Positions 1 through 11,989 of a stretch of 64,000 nucleotides of DNA are shown here, piece by piece (position 1 is the stretch's first letter; every line of letters starts with the position of its first letter). A program made the position numbers and the translations under genes. The DNA comes from Diphasiastrum complanatum (lineage: Eukaryota; Streptophyta; Lycopodiopsida; Lycopodiales; Lycopodiaceae): assembly GCA_029204225.1 (NCBI GenBank), contig MU831851.1, forward strand, positions 1 through 64,000, read 5' to 3'. A model generated the notes under the pieces. It made no database searches and was not told the origin of the DNA. It saw only the letters and a program-made list of their open reading frames with translations.

Positions 1-110
1 GCTCTCGGACGATTTCAGTCTCGTCAAAATGATATCGATTCAACCCACACACTATTGAACAGTCCTCCACCGAAATCATTCAGTCACGTTGAATTGATAT
101 CAAGTTCAAT

Positions 111-798
111 ATGGCTAGTTCCTCTATGTCCTCAGATAACAAACTTTTGGATTTTTTGAATGTCATTGACATTCCATCTGAGAAATTAGAGTACTTTTTT
201 AGTCTTTTTTTTGTTCCCTTCGATATCGATAAGCTAGTTTATGAGAATCGTTATAATTTAATTTCTCTTCTTGATAATTTTTCTCTGATCATTAGTACTC
301 CTGTTCAAGATATAGATAGTTTCCGTTTCATTCATTTTCAGGACGTTGTGCATTCCCAACCATCCTCTAAGCATAAACACAATAGAAAGTACTCTAATCT
401 GCATGATCATTTCAAAAGAAATATATATTGTGGTATTCACAAAAGAATATGTCACCTTCTAATAAAAGAAATGGCTTTTGTCTTTTTACAAATCTGATGT
501 TATTTCAGATGATGAGTCTGTTGAATCTTCTGCTGTTCCAATGATTGAAGCATCTAAATCTACTCCAATTGATGTAGATGATGCAGATACTGATATAGGG
601 GTTGAAGCTGAAGCATATATGACTTCAGATTATCAGAAAACTCTTTCTTTACTTGTTTATAGGATGCTATTGAATAGATGCCTTTGGTATGAGACATGGA
701 GGCGTCCGAGGTGTATCAGCCGCAAGAAAGGATATGTCTCTATCTCATTATCTCATTATAACCTCAGCATGCAGTGTGCATATGTGAACATTTTTTAA
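111..798 (+). pseudogene. Unassigned ORF pair, possibly one broken gene
   Basis: An ATG-initiated ORF of 128 codons (111-497) is followed with a short overlap by a second open frame (478-798). The first product starts with a Ser-rich stretch (MASSSMSS) and is then hydrophobic and Phe/Ile/Asp-rich. The second is acidic (Asp/Glu runs such as DDESVESS) and could be its continuation after a frameshift. I recognise no domain, signal peptide or catalytic motif. The acidic tail runs directly into the inverted minus-strand gene that starts near 748, so the two are probably unrelated pieces. It could be a fragment of an unknown transposon protein or spurious. Confidence 0.2.
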
Positions 799-2640
799 TG
801 GAATTGGCAGAACACTTTTCATATTTGGATCTTCAGCTTTTCGTGTTGGGCCAGTGTTTGATCGTCCCAAATTCATATTGTAGCAATCCTTCATGCAATA
901 AAGACATGGATGCTTTGATGTTGCCCCATGAGAGACATTATACATACATTTTAATGTTTTCAAATCCTTTGCAAGGTGCCATTGAATTTGAAAACTTCCA
1001 TGGTTTTCGACTGTAAATTTCTCACCCTCTAATTGTCTCTTTATAATCTCACCATAATTGATTCTTGAAAATATCTATGAAAGTATTTTATGGTCCTCTT
1101 TCAAGACCTGTAGAGAAGCAAGTAATGCTTGACATGTTAATAAAAACTAGCAAGGTATGAAATGCTAATAACAATATTCTAGATAAAAATTGAAATGTAT
1201 ACCTAGAACGCCGCCAACCACCATATGTGATTTTCTGATTGAACACTAAACGTTCAATCATCTATATCTGAAATTTTGTTTATCAAAGTGACACTCACTC
1301 GTTCCAACTTTTGACTTTTGATGATTTCAGATTCATCCAATTTTATAACAATGATGATCTTTCCATTTACTTGATGTTCGTCTAGTTTATAGAATCTAAT
1401 AATGTATTTTAGAACATTTTCAATATCAAGGAAAATATTATTACAATCGTCGTAATTGAGCTCACCATATTCTGATTTGTATAATTCAATTATATGAAGT
1501 GATTGGCCAACTACTTTGAACATTCCATCATTATAATGATTTCTTGCTAATCTTACCCGATATGGATGCGGAAAATAAGTTTCTTTCACCATCACTTGGG
1601 AAAAAGCTTCTTTAATTAATCTAAAAAAAGTAGAATAAGCATTCTGCTAATTTCAGAAACATCACATGCACCTTGTATCACATTTGCATCCAAGTATGAT
1701 TGAACCTTAATCAAAACAGTCTCTGCAAAATCATTTTTCATTTTTTCAAACCGAGCATTTTTCATCATTTTCCTTTGCTGACTTTCTTGGTAACACATGA
1801 CTTAAAAGATGATCCAATGCATGAACGATCTATTAAATAGTTCTTTGCCACCAAACATGATCTGCAACAATCATAAGAAACCCAAATTATTTTTAGCAAA
1901 TAAATAATTCATGTTATCAATTGCAAATCAAACTTAAATGACATATACAAATCAAATAAACAATTCATATGAATACATATTTGAATGTTCAAATTCTTTT
2001 TTTCTTATTGCTGCTATGTGTAGATAAGTCATCAATATTCTTCATCAGTACTCTTTTTTTTTTCTTTTTGTCATTGTCTTTTTGATAACTTTTTATATCA
2101 ACAACTGATTTTAAACTCTTGGATTGCAACTTTTCCATGGATTCTAACATTTCTTGGTTTGATCCCCGAAGAGTAGTGACTGTAGCATTCAACTTTGACA
2201 TAGCATTCTTGAGTGCATTGTTTTCAGAACTAGTGTGTTGCACATAATGAAGCAATTGCTGATTTGCATGTTGCAATTGTTGATTAGCAAACTGTAATTG
2301 CTAATTAAGACAAGATATGTTATGCATTCCAATATCACGCAACCTTTGACATTATCCAAGTAATCTGTTGTTTCCTTCACATACAAATTTGAGAAAATGA
2401 GTTACAAACTTAATAATTGGACACAAATTGATAGCTGGATCTTTAGGATAAATTGATCCATCCACCCACAAATCTATATTCATATGATTATTCATTCTCA
2501 ATTCTCTAACTATTGCAGCAACATTCTCTACAGCTTTCGAATTTCTCTTAATAATTGGTGTGCATTGCATATGAAGAGCTACATGCAAATTGAACATTGT
2601 CATTGTTGAAAGCTACAATCCATAAATGTTTCAGATTACA
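748..2640 (-). pseudogene. Broken uncharacterised gene with H-P-C-x2-C motif, possibly transposase-like
   Basis: Reading the minus strand from 2603 down to 748, five open pieces follow each other. They are an N-terminal piece (2352-2603), a Lys/Gln-rich probable coiled coil ending in a KKKKKR run (1989-2276), a helical piece (1616-1798), a 113-codon piece with PHPYRVRLARNHYNDG and a KLDES segment (1254-1595), and a last piece with LKTLKCMYNVSHGA, HPCLYC and CTLHAE (748-963). The third and fourth pieces join across a T-run near 1620-1630, where a one-base shift is enough. An AG|GTATAC donor-like site near 1200 suggests an intron before the last piece. From memory, the order of a KLD-type strand, a C-x2-C knuckle and a Leu-His-Ala motif recalls transposase-like proteins of plants and animals. 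I cannot name the family. Gene or transposon remnant are both possible. Confidence 0.35.
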
Positions 2641-3959
2641 GTTGATCAACATGAATAGATCCTTCAAACTTTACTTTTGTAATGTTTATGTTGCGTTGAT
2701 AAATCGTCCCGCCTCATATTTCACTATAAGCATACAGTGATTTCAAAAATGCTGCTACTCCCGCTTCAGTTTTTGCATTGAGCACACCAAGATTTTCAAT
2801 CTTAAAGCTTCCCGAGTTTTGGAACAACAAGAAGTTATTACATCTCATGCTTAACTAGCTTTTGTCTGAAGTTAACCATACCAGTTAAACATCGGACAAG
2901 GCTAAAAACTCAGAAAATAACGACCAAAAGTTACCGGATCACAGTCTCTCTCTACGTAACCTCTCAAAAGTGAAATTTTTTAAAGGGCCCATTTTGAGCT
3001 CATATTTTTTCCTAATCAGTGGGAAGACCTACAACGAGGCCTGTTAGATGGATGTGCTGGACTAGAGACCGCATGAAGCACGACATCATCGGCATCACCG
3101 CCACAACAGGAGTCATCGCTGAGGCGACTCTTCCTACGATAGCTCTTTTTTCGGCTGGAATGTTGGGAAGAGGCACTGGCATTAGAGTGCACGGGGGAAG
3201 GACTCCCGTCAGATAGACACTTGTGGAAGGGGGGACTCGATCGGAGGGTTGTGGGGATTGGATCTCCTCAAAACAAGATGATTGGACAACCTACCTGACC
3301 TCTGTGCATCCCAACGAGCCTGTAGTCTCTTCATAATCCTACTTGCATGCGAGGGAGACATCCAATCCATATAACTGAGGACCTCATCGTCACTAATGGA
3401 TGAAAAATGGGACCACCCATGACTGCGACTAGATCTGCGACTTGGAAATGTGTCATGAGACATTGGGGACACGATTTGGAAGAACCTCTACAAGCAATAA
3501 AATATACTTTCAGAACATACAACCATGTAGAGTTAATTAGTGCGAAAAATAAATTCAAATAAATGAGTTAAGGGTCTAGAGTGGAACAAAAAAAGTGATT
3601 CTTTGCATTCAACCATAGTTGAATATACTATAGTACACCACAATAATCACACGTTAACCACAATAATTACACTTTATAATCAATAAATTAAACATTTCTA
3701 CATGGTTTTAGGGCCAAATACATTTCAATTACATGATTAGTCAAGGTTCAAGATTACATAAAAAAACTAGCTGCATCAAAAGATGGCTGGCAAATGTACG
3801 AATAAAAATGTAAAAACATGTACACAAGCATTTGTAAACATGGAAAGGCTAGCATAGTGCCAAAACACTAGCTAGACCTATCTTATTCTTCCTGATCATC
3901 TCTGTCATGGGGACTTTGTTGTTTCTGCATGTGCAAGAAACACTTTTTCGACAGTCTAC
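2641..3959. other. No recognised gene
   Basis: This stretch holds short ORFs on both strands (for example 3019-3216 forward and 3209-3472 reverse) with no recognisable motif. The 3000-3480 part is noticeably less AT-rich than its neighbours, which may mark an old coding or LTR fragment. From about 3490 the DNA is AT-rich and featureless by eye. Confidence 0.4.
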
Positions 3960-4976
3960 AGAAATACACTATGTTTTCAACAGCTTCGGCTTTTTCGCAT
4001 TTCTCTGCGACACTTGCATACTTCAAAAGTTTAACTTGTCTAGTTCTAAAGTTTAATTGTTTTCAACACCTTCGGCTTTTTCACATTTTCCCGAAAACTA
4101 CGAAGAGATAGAGAATTACCGAAGGTCATCTATTTTTATGAGTTAAATTGTCTTAAAGACACCTTCATCTTTTTAAGAGCACCTTCAGCGCAAAGAGAAA
4201 AAAAATCCCAAAGGTCATCCAATATAAATGAGAAACATTCCAGAGACATCCTCGCCCGCGTCAACGATAATGATTCATTGACCGTATATACTATGTATAG
4301 TAGTCACAAAAGCTATATACTTCAAAGTACGACGACTTTTCGTTGACAAGAATTCAATGTAATTAATAAATGGATGAAATCTATAAATAGATCATCCAAG
4401 CACAGATTATTGGTTGTTCTGTCCATGAGACGTATTGTTTGAGCCTCTCAATCACGCCATCAATTTTGGTTCTAATTGCTACTTGTATCTTCAGTGTAAT
4501 ATAGCAACAACTTGCTTTTCATCTGTGTACCATGTAGATGAATTCTTGTTGTGATTGAATGCACTTTCATTGTTGTTTGATCGTGCTTGTTTACTCACTT
4601 TGATTAGAACACGGACGTCCACAACTCCTCAATTTTGATCAGACGATGGTTGTCTTTGATGCCTGAGGAACTCGTGATATTATACTGCTCTTCCATTTAT
4701 TTCAGAACTATACTTCAAATTGAATCTGATTTCAGTAGTACCACACACAAACCATCTCTAATCTCTTCGGTGACTGTACTCTTGTTTTAGAGTATGAACT
4801 AGTTTTTAAGATCTTGTTGTGCAATCAGAACACATAAAACTGTGATTATTTTTAGCATAAGTTGTCTATCAAACTGTTTTTGCACCTAACAGATGATTAG
4901 AACGGGAGAGCTGTTCTGCAATATTCCTACTATCTTCTCTGTTCTTGTTCTTCCTATCTCCCTTGCCTCATCAGAT
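3960..4976 (+). repeat. 5' LTR region of forward copia element A (5' edge not defined)
   Basis: The region lies immediately upstream of a tRNA-Met primer-binding site and contains a TATA box, as expected of an LTR. Its upstream half carries imperfect direct repeats. A block starting GTTTTCAACA and containing CTTCGGCTTTTTC occurs at 3973 and again at 4059. A block starting GAAGGTCATC near 4122 recurs as AAAGGTCATC near 4210. No clear TG start could be placed, so the left boundary is approximate. No matching 3' LTR was found in the window. Confidence 0.5.
4382..4389 (+). promoter_or_regulatory. TATA box of element A LTR
   Basis: TATAAATA sits about 590 bp upstream of the primer-binding site and downstream of the repeated U3-like blocks. 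This is the expected place for the LTR core promoter. Transcription start is inferred to lie roughly 30 bp downstream. Confidence 0.5.
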
Positions 4977-4988
4977 TGGTATCAGAGC
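4977..4988 (+). other. Primer-binding site (tRNA-Met type) of element A
   Basis: TGGTATCAGAGC is the classical plant copia primer-binding site, complementary to the 3' end of initiator tRNA-Met. It is the same 12-mer used by the intact element at 20119-25979 and fixes the orientation of element A as forward. Confidence 0.8.
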
Positions 4989-5040
4989 ATAGTTCAAAAA
5001 AACCGAGAGATTAAGTTTGTTCTATTTGTATACTCTTATC

Positions 5041-5840
5041 ATGTCTCATATAGGTAGCTCTTCATCTTCATCACTGAGTGATACTAGAGTCATTGACAAG
5101 TTTAATGGTTCTAACTTCTACATCTAGAAGTTGAAACTTAGAATGATGTTGATAGATAGAGATCTTTGTGATGTAGTAGAAGGTGTAGACCTAAAACCAT
5201 AAGAAAGTGATCAAGCAAAGGCCTGGAGGATCAAAGATCAGAAGGCCTTAGCATGTATCACACTCAATCTGGCCGATTCCCAAATATCTCATGTCACCAC
5301 ATGCAAAACCTCTAAGAAAGCACTGGAATTATTATCAAGTCTCTATGAGACTCACGATGTAACCACGAGATTACATCTTAGAAAGAAACTCTTTACTCTT
5401 AGCATGTCTGATTCTACTGCCATCACTTCTCACATCAACAACTTCAAGTCTTTATTCGATCAATTATCAGCTACAAGATGTTCTATTCAAGATGATGACG
5501 CCGTCATGACCTTGTTTTCTTCTCTTTCAAAGTCATATGAACACTTTGTGGTGATGATCTCCACACAACCCGACCTCACTCTTCAAAAGGTGATCAGTCA
5601 TCTTCTTCAAGAAGAAATGCGGAGAAAGACTAGCAGCCTGTCTATCAAAGACAAATCCATGGCTCTATACACCAAGAAGAAAGACTATTCCAAGGGCAAG
5701 AATCAAGTGTAGCAGCAACAGCAGAAGCCTCACACTCGAGGTGAGCATGGTGGATCGCACAAGAAGCTTTTCTGCAGACATTGCAAGAAAGCCAATCACG
5801 ACATCAAGGACTGTCACATCTGCATCTACAATGAGGCAAA
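5041..5840 (+). pseudogene. Copia gag remnant with zinc knuckle (element A)
   Basis: Translation from the ATG at 5041 gives a copia capsid (UBN2-type) protein. The recognisable order is FNGSNFY near the start, KAWRIKDQKA, SLYETHDVTTRLHLRKKLFTL and the helical SHINNFKSLFDQLS region. At least two in-frame stops interrupt the N-terminal third (near 5127 and 5202), and a TAG closes the frame at 5710. A zinc knuckle CRHCKKANHDIKDC (C-x2-C-x4-H-x4-C) is encoded near 5774-5815. The protein would coat genomic RNA in the virus-like particle; this copy is dead. Confidence 0.8.
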
Positions 5841-5877
5841 GAAGCAACAACAGCAGCTGCTGCTAGACTCCTCTAAC

Positions 5878-6325
5878 ATGGCGGAACTCAAAGAGTCAGA
5901 TACACATTTTTTAATGGCTTACAACAATAGCAGCGAAGACTATGATAGCTGGTACCTGGACAACGGTGCTACCCAACACATGACCTCTTGCAAGGAATGG
6001 TTTATCGAGTATACAGCCCACAGCACCATACACATGGAAGGAAAAGGAATAGTGAAGGTCACATTCAACAATGATCTTCATGTTTCTCAGTTGTCAAAGA
6101 ACCTGTTATCACTCTCTAAGATAATTGATAAGGGCTACACTATTACTTTCTCATCTGAGCAGTGTACGATACTCGTGGAAGATACTACTATGACTAAATG
6201 CACTAGAGTCGGAAATCTTTACATACTCACTAATTCAATTGCATTAGCTAGTATCTCTAATGAAAATGTAAACGATAGTGTCGTTTAGTGGCATAGTGGA
6301 TTGCAGAAAGCAAGAGTCGAACTCC
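5878..6325 (+). pseudogene. Copia protease and start of GAG-pre-integrase domain, truncated
   Basis: The reading frame contains the aspartic protease motif as WYLDNGATQHMT. The catalytic Asp is kept, but the usual D-S-G-A has become D-N-G-A. It is followed by LSKNLLSLSKIIDKGY, typical of the segment between protease and integrase. After a stop at 6288 the next codons read W-H-S-G-L, like the start of the W-H-x-R-L-G-H zinc region, and the element then ends abruptly. Everything downstream (integrase, reverse transcriptase, RNase H, 3' LTR) is missing. The sequence after about 6334 belongs to the composite copy 1 in the opposite orientation. Confidence 0.75.
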
Positions 6326-6333
6326 TCTCAACT

Positions 6334-6453
6334 CGTCCTTCACCTCATATAGTGAATTCAGGATGTCCCATACTTGTTTTGAAGTTTGAGCTTCAGCTAT
6401 GTGGCCAATCTGAGTGTCTGATATATTGAGAATAATAAGCACGAATGCTTTAC
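6334..6453 (-). pseudogene. Copia gag fragment (minus strand)
   Basis: The minus strand encodes KAFVLIILNISDTQIGHI and QVWDILNSLYEVKDE, the conserved middle of the copia capsid domain. It is cut at its N-terminal side by the forward LTR that begins at 6454, directly after TTTAC. It matches the longer gag piece at 57690-57802. Confidence 0.7.
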
Positions 6454-6832
6454 TGTAAATTCTATACATAAAGTGGGTCTCACACGTGTAAGGCCATGGA
6501 GCCATGTGGGAAACCTATCCTAGTGTAGGTTAGATCAAGTCTAAAAAGTGGGTCAAGTCAATTTGGTATTGATTCCTACTTTATAGGACCTAAATCCTAG
6601 ATTTGTGGAGGAAATTGACCAACTAGCCACCTACTTGGCATGACTCTAGGAATGAGGATAGGATAAAAGATAAGGACAAGAAAGCCAAGTTAACTTCCTT
6701 ATTACATGCTAGAAATTCACCTAAATTTACAAAGAAAGAGGCTTTTCTATGTAGTGAGCTCTCCATAATATACACTTAGATTATTTTTGAGAGCTTATTG
6801 GCAATCTTGAGTCTACTCAACATTTGTATTGA
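6454..6832 (+). repeat. Forward LTR fragment inside gag (copy 1)
   Basis: The fragment starts TGTAAATTC and aligns by eye over its whole length with the more complete LTR at 57803-58460. It includes CACACGTGTA at 6481-6490, one of the recurring G-box-like motifs. Similarity to copy 2 stops near 6832, where the rest of the LTR, its primer-binding site and the interior are missing. Confidence 0.6.
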
Positions 6833-7019
6833 GCCACTCTTGAGGCCTCCCCAACTCCCAATGATCTAACCATAGTGTCTATAGTCATAGTTAAGAACTC
6901 TAAGAATGTCTATTTACTCTAATTATCAATAACTATCAAATGAAATGATTTCATAATTGATATAGAGAATAGTGTCCACATTGGATGCTTCACTATTTCA
7001 TACATCAATTTTTACATAA

Positions 7020-8674
7020 GAAGATGAAAATACAACCAGAAGAAGTACATAGATTAATAATTAGTGCATTCCTCCTTTCCCACAATAAGATTCATCAAAA
7101 GATGAGAGAAAAGCAAAGTTAGTACCTTTAACTGGCTGACCATTTTCATCATAAGTGAGTCTTGATGGCTTTGCCCTTTGCCTTAATGTCCTTCTCAAGT
7201 TTTCACTCGAAGAGGCGTCTCCAACACCATCATCACCATCAAGAATGTTTGAAGATCATCAACATCTAGCTTTGGCACATTTCCTTCATCAAGTATAACA
7301 TCACTAATTATGAACACCTTTCTCGTTGAAGGAATGTATACTTTGAAAGCTTTTATTGACTCCACTATAGACAACAAAAATGTCCTTCTTAGATGAAGGA
7401 TCGCTCTACTGACTTCACTATAGCTAACAAAAATGTCCTTCTTAGATGAAGTATCCTCTTTAGTCATATCATCAAGTGTGATATTGGCATAGCAGGTACA
7501 CCCAAATATTTTCAAATACTTGACACTCTGACTCCTACCAAAAAGAACTTCATATGAAGTCTTACCAACCAATGGTACACTTTGCCACCTATCGTGAAGG
7601 TAATTAGCACAAATCAAAGCTTCATCCCAAAATGTTTTAGGAATATTAGCATTACACCTCATGGATTTAGCTCTCCCAATAGAGTTCATTGGGCTTAGTA
7701 GGACCCTCTTGATACTTTGTGCTACAAAAAAATCTTTGAACTTGGTTGAGATGTATTCACCCCCATTATCCCACCTCAAGAATTTGATCCTAGTGTTGAA
7801 TTGATTTTCCATTGAATTCTTAAACTTGAATAACACATGAAAGATCCTTGCTTTTTAGAAGATAACTCATGTATTTCTACTAAAATCATCAATGAAAGTT
7901 ACATACATCTTAGCTCCTCCATTTCTAGGTGTACTAATAGAATGAATATATGAATGTACTAGTTGAAAAGGCATGCTAGATTTTGAGCTATATCTAATGT
8001 AAAGAAGCCTATGTAACTCGAAAAATGCACAATGCCTCGAAAACTATGTTGATGCTAGAAAGAGACTTTGAAAGGCAAAAAACAACTTCTCTTTTTGCCA
8101 TTACCTCCAATGATTTAAAATTGGATGTTTCAACCTCTTGTGCCACATTTGTTGACTGGTCATTTGCTCCTTTGCCAAAAAAGCAACAACACAAGCATCG
8201 AGTTTTTACAATTTGTCTTGTTGTTTGCCTATAGCAATCAAATTTTCTCTTTTACCTATCAAGCAAACATCACCAACGAACTCAAATTCAAGGCCCTTGT
8301 CAACAATTTGACTCACACTAAGAAGATTCCTAGTTATGGAAGGAATGAATAGAAAATTGTATGAATTGACATTCCTATTTGCATGGAGAGATAGGAATTG
8401 TTCCAATGCTCTTATGGTGCATTCATCATCATTGGCCATGTAGATGATCTTCCTTTCACCTTCATAGGTCATCAAAGATGAAAAGTAATCTTTGTGCCTT
8501 GTCATGTGAGAGCTTGCTCTACTATCAATCCAGCATGCATCAATATAACCTTCAATAGATAACAAGCTAGAAGACATCACAATATAATCACATGCAGTTT
8601 TGTTCATTCTCTTCTAAAGTGAGATTGCCTTGCATCTATCCTTGATCTCTCTTCCTTTTAAAAAATTCATCTAA
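7020..8674 (-). pseudogene. Copia protease-integrase fragment (minus strand, copy 1)
   Basis: Reading the minus strand, a protease piece comes first (8206-8607; WIDSRASSHMT, with D-S-R-A in place of D-S-G-A), followed by IPSITRNLLSVSQIVDKG. Next is the integrase core with RWDNGGEYISTKF (second catalytic Asp) and WDEALICANYLHDRW, then the C-terminal IFGCTCYANITLDD region (7195-7836). The expected P-Q-Q-N-G-V-A-E-R segment with the third catalytic residue is damaged. A 53-bp tandem duplication at 7363-7468 shifts the frame. Family and residues resemble the elements at 20119 and 40451. Reverse transcriptase is absent. Confidence 0.75.
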
Positions 8675-8764
8675 AACGTGTCCTTTTTTGACACAATAAA
8701 AATACTTTAGCTTTGACTTATCTCTTTTGTTATTACCGAAAGAATAAGCCTCACCTGAGAGAAA

Positions 8765-11700
8765 GGGGAACGTGCAGACAAGTGACGACACAATACACTC
8801 TATCCATCATACTGGTCATATACCTCTCACAATTGGAAATGGTAAGACTAAGTATTTGAAGGATGTCTTTCATGTTCCAAATATTACAAAGAACCCTGTA
8901 TCCATTGGTCAAATGGTGGAACAAGGATTGCAAGTTAGATTCAACACTCATGATTGCTTTGTGGAGGACTTGAAGAATTATTGTAGTATCATAGCCAAAG
9001 GCAGCAGACATGGTAGGATGTTCACACTGGATGTTTGCAGTCCGAGTTAAAATCTTGCGCTTTATGGCCAAGGTCAGAAAGTACTTGTTTCTATCGAGAT
9101 TTGGCACAAGCGAATTGGGCATGTCAATCTTCACAGTTTAAAAAACATGCAAACTAGTGGCGTCATTTCAGGTCTGCTTTCATTTAGTGGTGTAAATCTT
9201 GATGGGATTTTTTAAGGCTTGTCAGATAGGGAAGCAAGCTAGTCAACCTTTTTCTCAAAGCACACATGTGAGTAACTACCCACTAGAGCTTTTCCATTAT
9301 GATGCTTGGGGACCAACAAAGACTGTCTCGAATCGGGTTCAAAGGTACTTTGTTACTTTTATTGGTGATTGTACTTGTAAAACATGGGTGTTCTTCATGA
9401 CGTAGAAGAGTGAAGTGTTTTAACATTTTCTCACATTCAAAGCTGAAGCTGAAAAGTTTACTAGAAGAAGTCTCAAATGCATAAGATCAAATGGAGGGGG
9501 GGAGTGTTTTTCTGATATATTTTCAGATTACTTGAGAAATCAAGGCATTCAAAGATAGTTTACATGCAGATACACATCGCAGCAGCATGGCATAGCCGAG
9601 CAAAAGAACCGACATATTGTAGAGATTGCTAGAGCTCTTATGAATGAGAAGAGCATGCCATCACATTGGTGGGCTGAAGCGGTAGTCCCTGCTATATATA
9701 TTTTAAATAGAACACCTACAGCAATTGTGCATGATAAGACTCCTGAAGAAAGGTATACTCACAAGAAATTAGATCTATTGCATTTGAGAGTATTTGATTG
9801 CATTTGTTATGTGCATGTTCCTGTGGAGCTAAGAGGAAAGCTTGATGCAAGAGCCAAAAAGTGTATTTTTGTTGGTTATGCCTCTGATCAAAAAAGATAT
9901 TGTTGCTATAATTTTGTTACTAAGAAGATGGTGGTAAGCAGGGATGTTATATTTGATGAGTAGGCATCTTGGTATGTGAAAGTTTTGAATGCAGAGAGCC
10001 AAGTGGAGCAAAGAGAAGACAAAAGTGCAAAAGAGCATGAAAGTACTTCTCTTAGTGGGCCCAAAGAAAGATCACATGGATTACCTTCGGTGAATCCTTG
10101 GTCAAGAAGGCTTAGGAGTGGTGAAAGCCCCTCTACATCATCCACAAATGGTAAGGATAAGAGTAAGAGCAAGATTTCTATTGATGCTTCCTTGAAATCT
10201 TCTCATGTAAATTGTGATTCTAGTGGTTCTGAGAGCATGGATGAGGATCTTGGCATACCTATAGTGAGGACTCCTGAAGTAAGGCAAGAAGGGCCAAGGA
10301 GATCCGAGAGGATCAAGTACCCTATTGATAGGTTTGGTTTTGGTAGTTATGCAAGTCATCATTTTGCTTACATGACTAAAGTTGTTGCTAGCAAAGAACC
10401 TACTTCTTTTGAAGATGCAGTTGGCAATGCTCATTGGGAAAAAGCTATGGATGCTGAAATGGATGCTTTGGAGAAGAACCAAACATGGGAGTTGGTTCCA
10501 TTGCCAAAGGATAAGAAGGCAATAGGCTGCAAGTGGATTTACAAAATGAAACATGATGAAAAAGGTGCAGTATCCAGGTACAAGGCAAGGCTAGTGGCCA
10601 AGGGTTTCGCACAGACCTATGGCATTGACTATGAGAAGACATTCAGTTTCATGGCCAAGATGACAACCATACACGTGGTATTTGCAGAAGCAAGGGCACA
10701 GAGATGGGTGGTACGCCACATGGATGTCGCCAACACATTCCTCAATGGCAATCTTGATGAGGTGGTGTATATGTTATAACCATCGGGGTACACTCATCCT
10801 GATTTTTCAGATTATGTACTTCTTTTGAAAAAAGCTTTGTATGGCTTGAAACAAGCCTCTAGAGTCTAGAATAGGAAATATGTAAAGTTTTTGGTCTCTA
10901 TAGGCTTCATAGTCTCTGATTCTGATCCGTCCTTGTTTATTAAGAGATTAGAAGAAGGTATTGTCATTATTGAAAAATATGTTGATGATTTGATTTTGAC
11001 TAGGGATAGTGAAAAGATGATAGATGAAACTAGGTCCATGTTGATGAGTCAATTTCATATGAAGGATCTAGGTTTCCTTTAGTATTTTCTTGGCATAGAG
11101 TTTGTACATGATGTAGATGGTATTTGGCTATTGTAGAGACAATATGCCTTGGACTTTTTGTCTAGGTTTGGTATGACTGATTGTAAACCAGCGTCTAGAC
11201 CTTTGGATGTGAATGCCAAGCTAGATCCTCTAAAGGGTGAATTTATTGAGAATCCTACTATTTTTAGGAGGATAGTAGGTGGTTTATTTGACTATCATTA
11301 GGGCTAATCTATCACTTGTTGTTGGTTTGGTAAGTCAGTTTATGCAGGAACCACGGAAGCCTCATCTTGATGTGGTGAGAAGGATACTTCGTTATGTGAA
11401 GTATACAAATGATTATGGGCTTTTCTATCATTTTGTTGCGGATTTATTTTTGACTGGATTTACAGATGCTGATTGGGTTGGTTCCGTCAATGACAGGCAT
11501 TCTACTGGTGGTTTCACTTTTCTTCTTGGTGGTACAACAGTCTCTTGGAGCAGCAAGAAACAACCAACACTGGCACTATCCAGTACAGAGGCTGAGTATA
11601 GATGCGCAACACTTGCTACTTGTGAGGTGATATGGTTACAGATGTTATTGTTTGATCTATTCCAACATGTTGATGTTCCTATTTCGATTTTTTGTGATAA

Positions 11701-11989
11701 TATGAGCAACATTCAGTTGGCAAAGAATCTTGTTTTTCACACACGTTCAAAACACATTGAAATTCATTATCACTTTGTGCGAGAAATTTTTTTGGCTGGA
11801 ATTGTTGACTTACATCATGTAAAGACGAAAGACCAAGTAGCGGATATGTTTACTAAGGCTTTAAGTGCTGAGAAGATTGTCAATTTCTCAAGGCTACTGG
11901 GATTGTACAATTTGAGCTCAAGGGGGAGTGTGAAAATTGTGAGCTCAAGTTATGCGGCTACTTATGACAGTGTTGACTCGCCAAGCTAG
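8765..11989 (+). pseudogene. Copia pol remnant (element B)
   Basis: A forward copia polyprotein begins just downstream of the protease active site (protease catalytic loop and all gag missing). Recognisable in order are FHVPNITKNPVSIGQM, WHKRIGHVNLHSL, a decayed integrase core (the R-S-D-N-G-G-E motif reads R-S-N-G-G-G-E, so the catalytic Asp is lost), HWWAEAVVPAIYILNR and the IFVGYASDQK region. Then come a 267-codon piece holding the linker and start of reverse transcriptase (9976-10779), YVDDLILT (10978 onwards), and RNase H with FTDADWVGS, SSTEAEYR and CDN (11279-11989). Many stops and shifts occur between 9050 and 9640. It differs clearly from the 12103, 20119 and 40451 families. Confidence 0.85.

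Larger units (their letters stand above)
6334..8674. mobile_element. Composite copia scrap, copy 1 (paralogue at 57690-59907)
   Basis: Three pieces lie in fixed order: a minus-strand copia gag fragment, a forward LTR fragment beginning TGTAAATTC, and a minus-strand copia pol fragment. The same three pieces in the same order and orientation recur at 57690-59907, including the identical gag/LTR junction. The two loci therefore derive from one ancestral arrangement. Copy 1 keeps about 700 bp of pol (roughly 7645-8340) that copy 2 has lost. Copy 2 keeps more of the LTR. Confidence 0.75.

Noticed and set aside
3019-3216. Forward ORF MGRPTTRPVRWMCW... as a gene
   Set aside because: It is short, overlaps a reverse ORF of similar length at its edge, and has no recognisable domain or conserved context.
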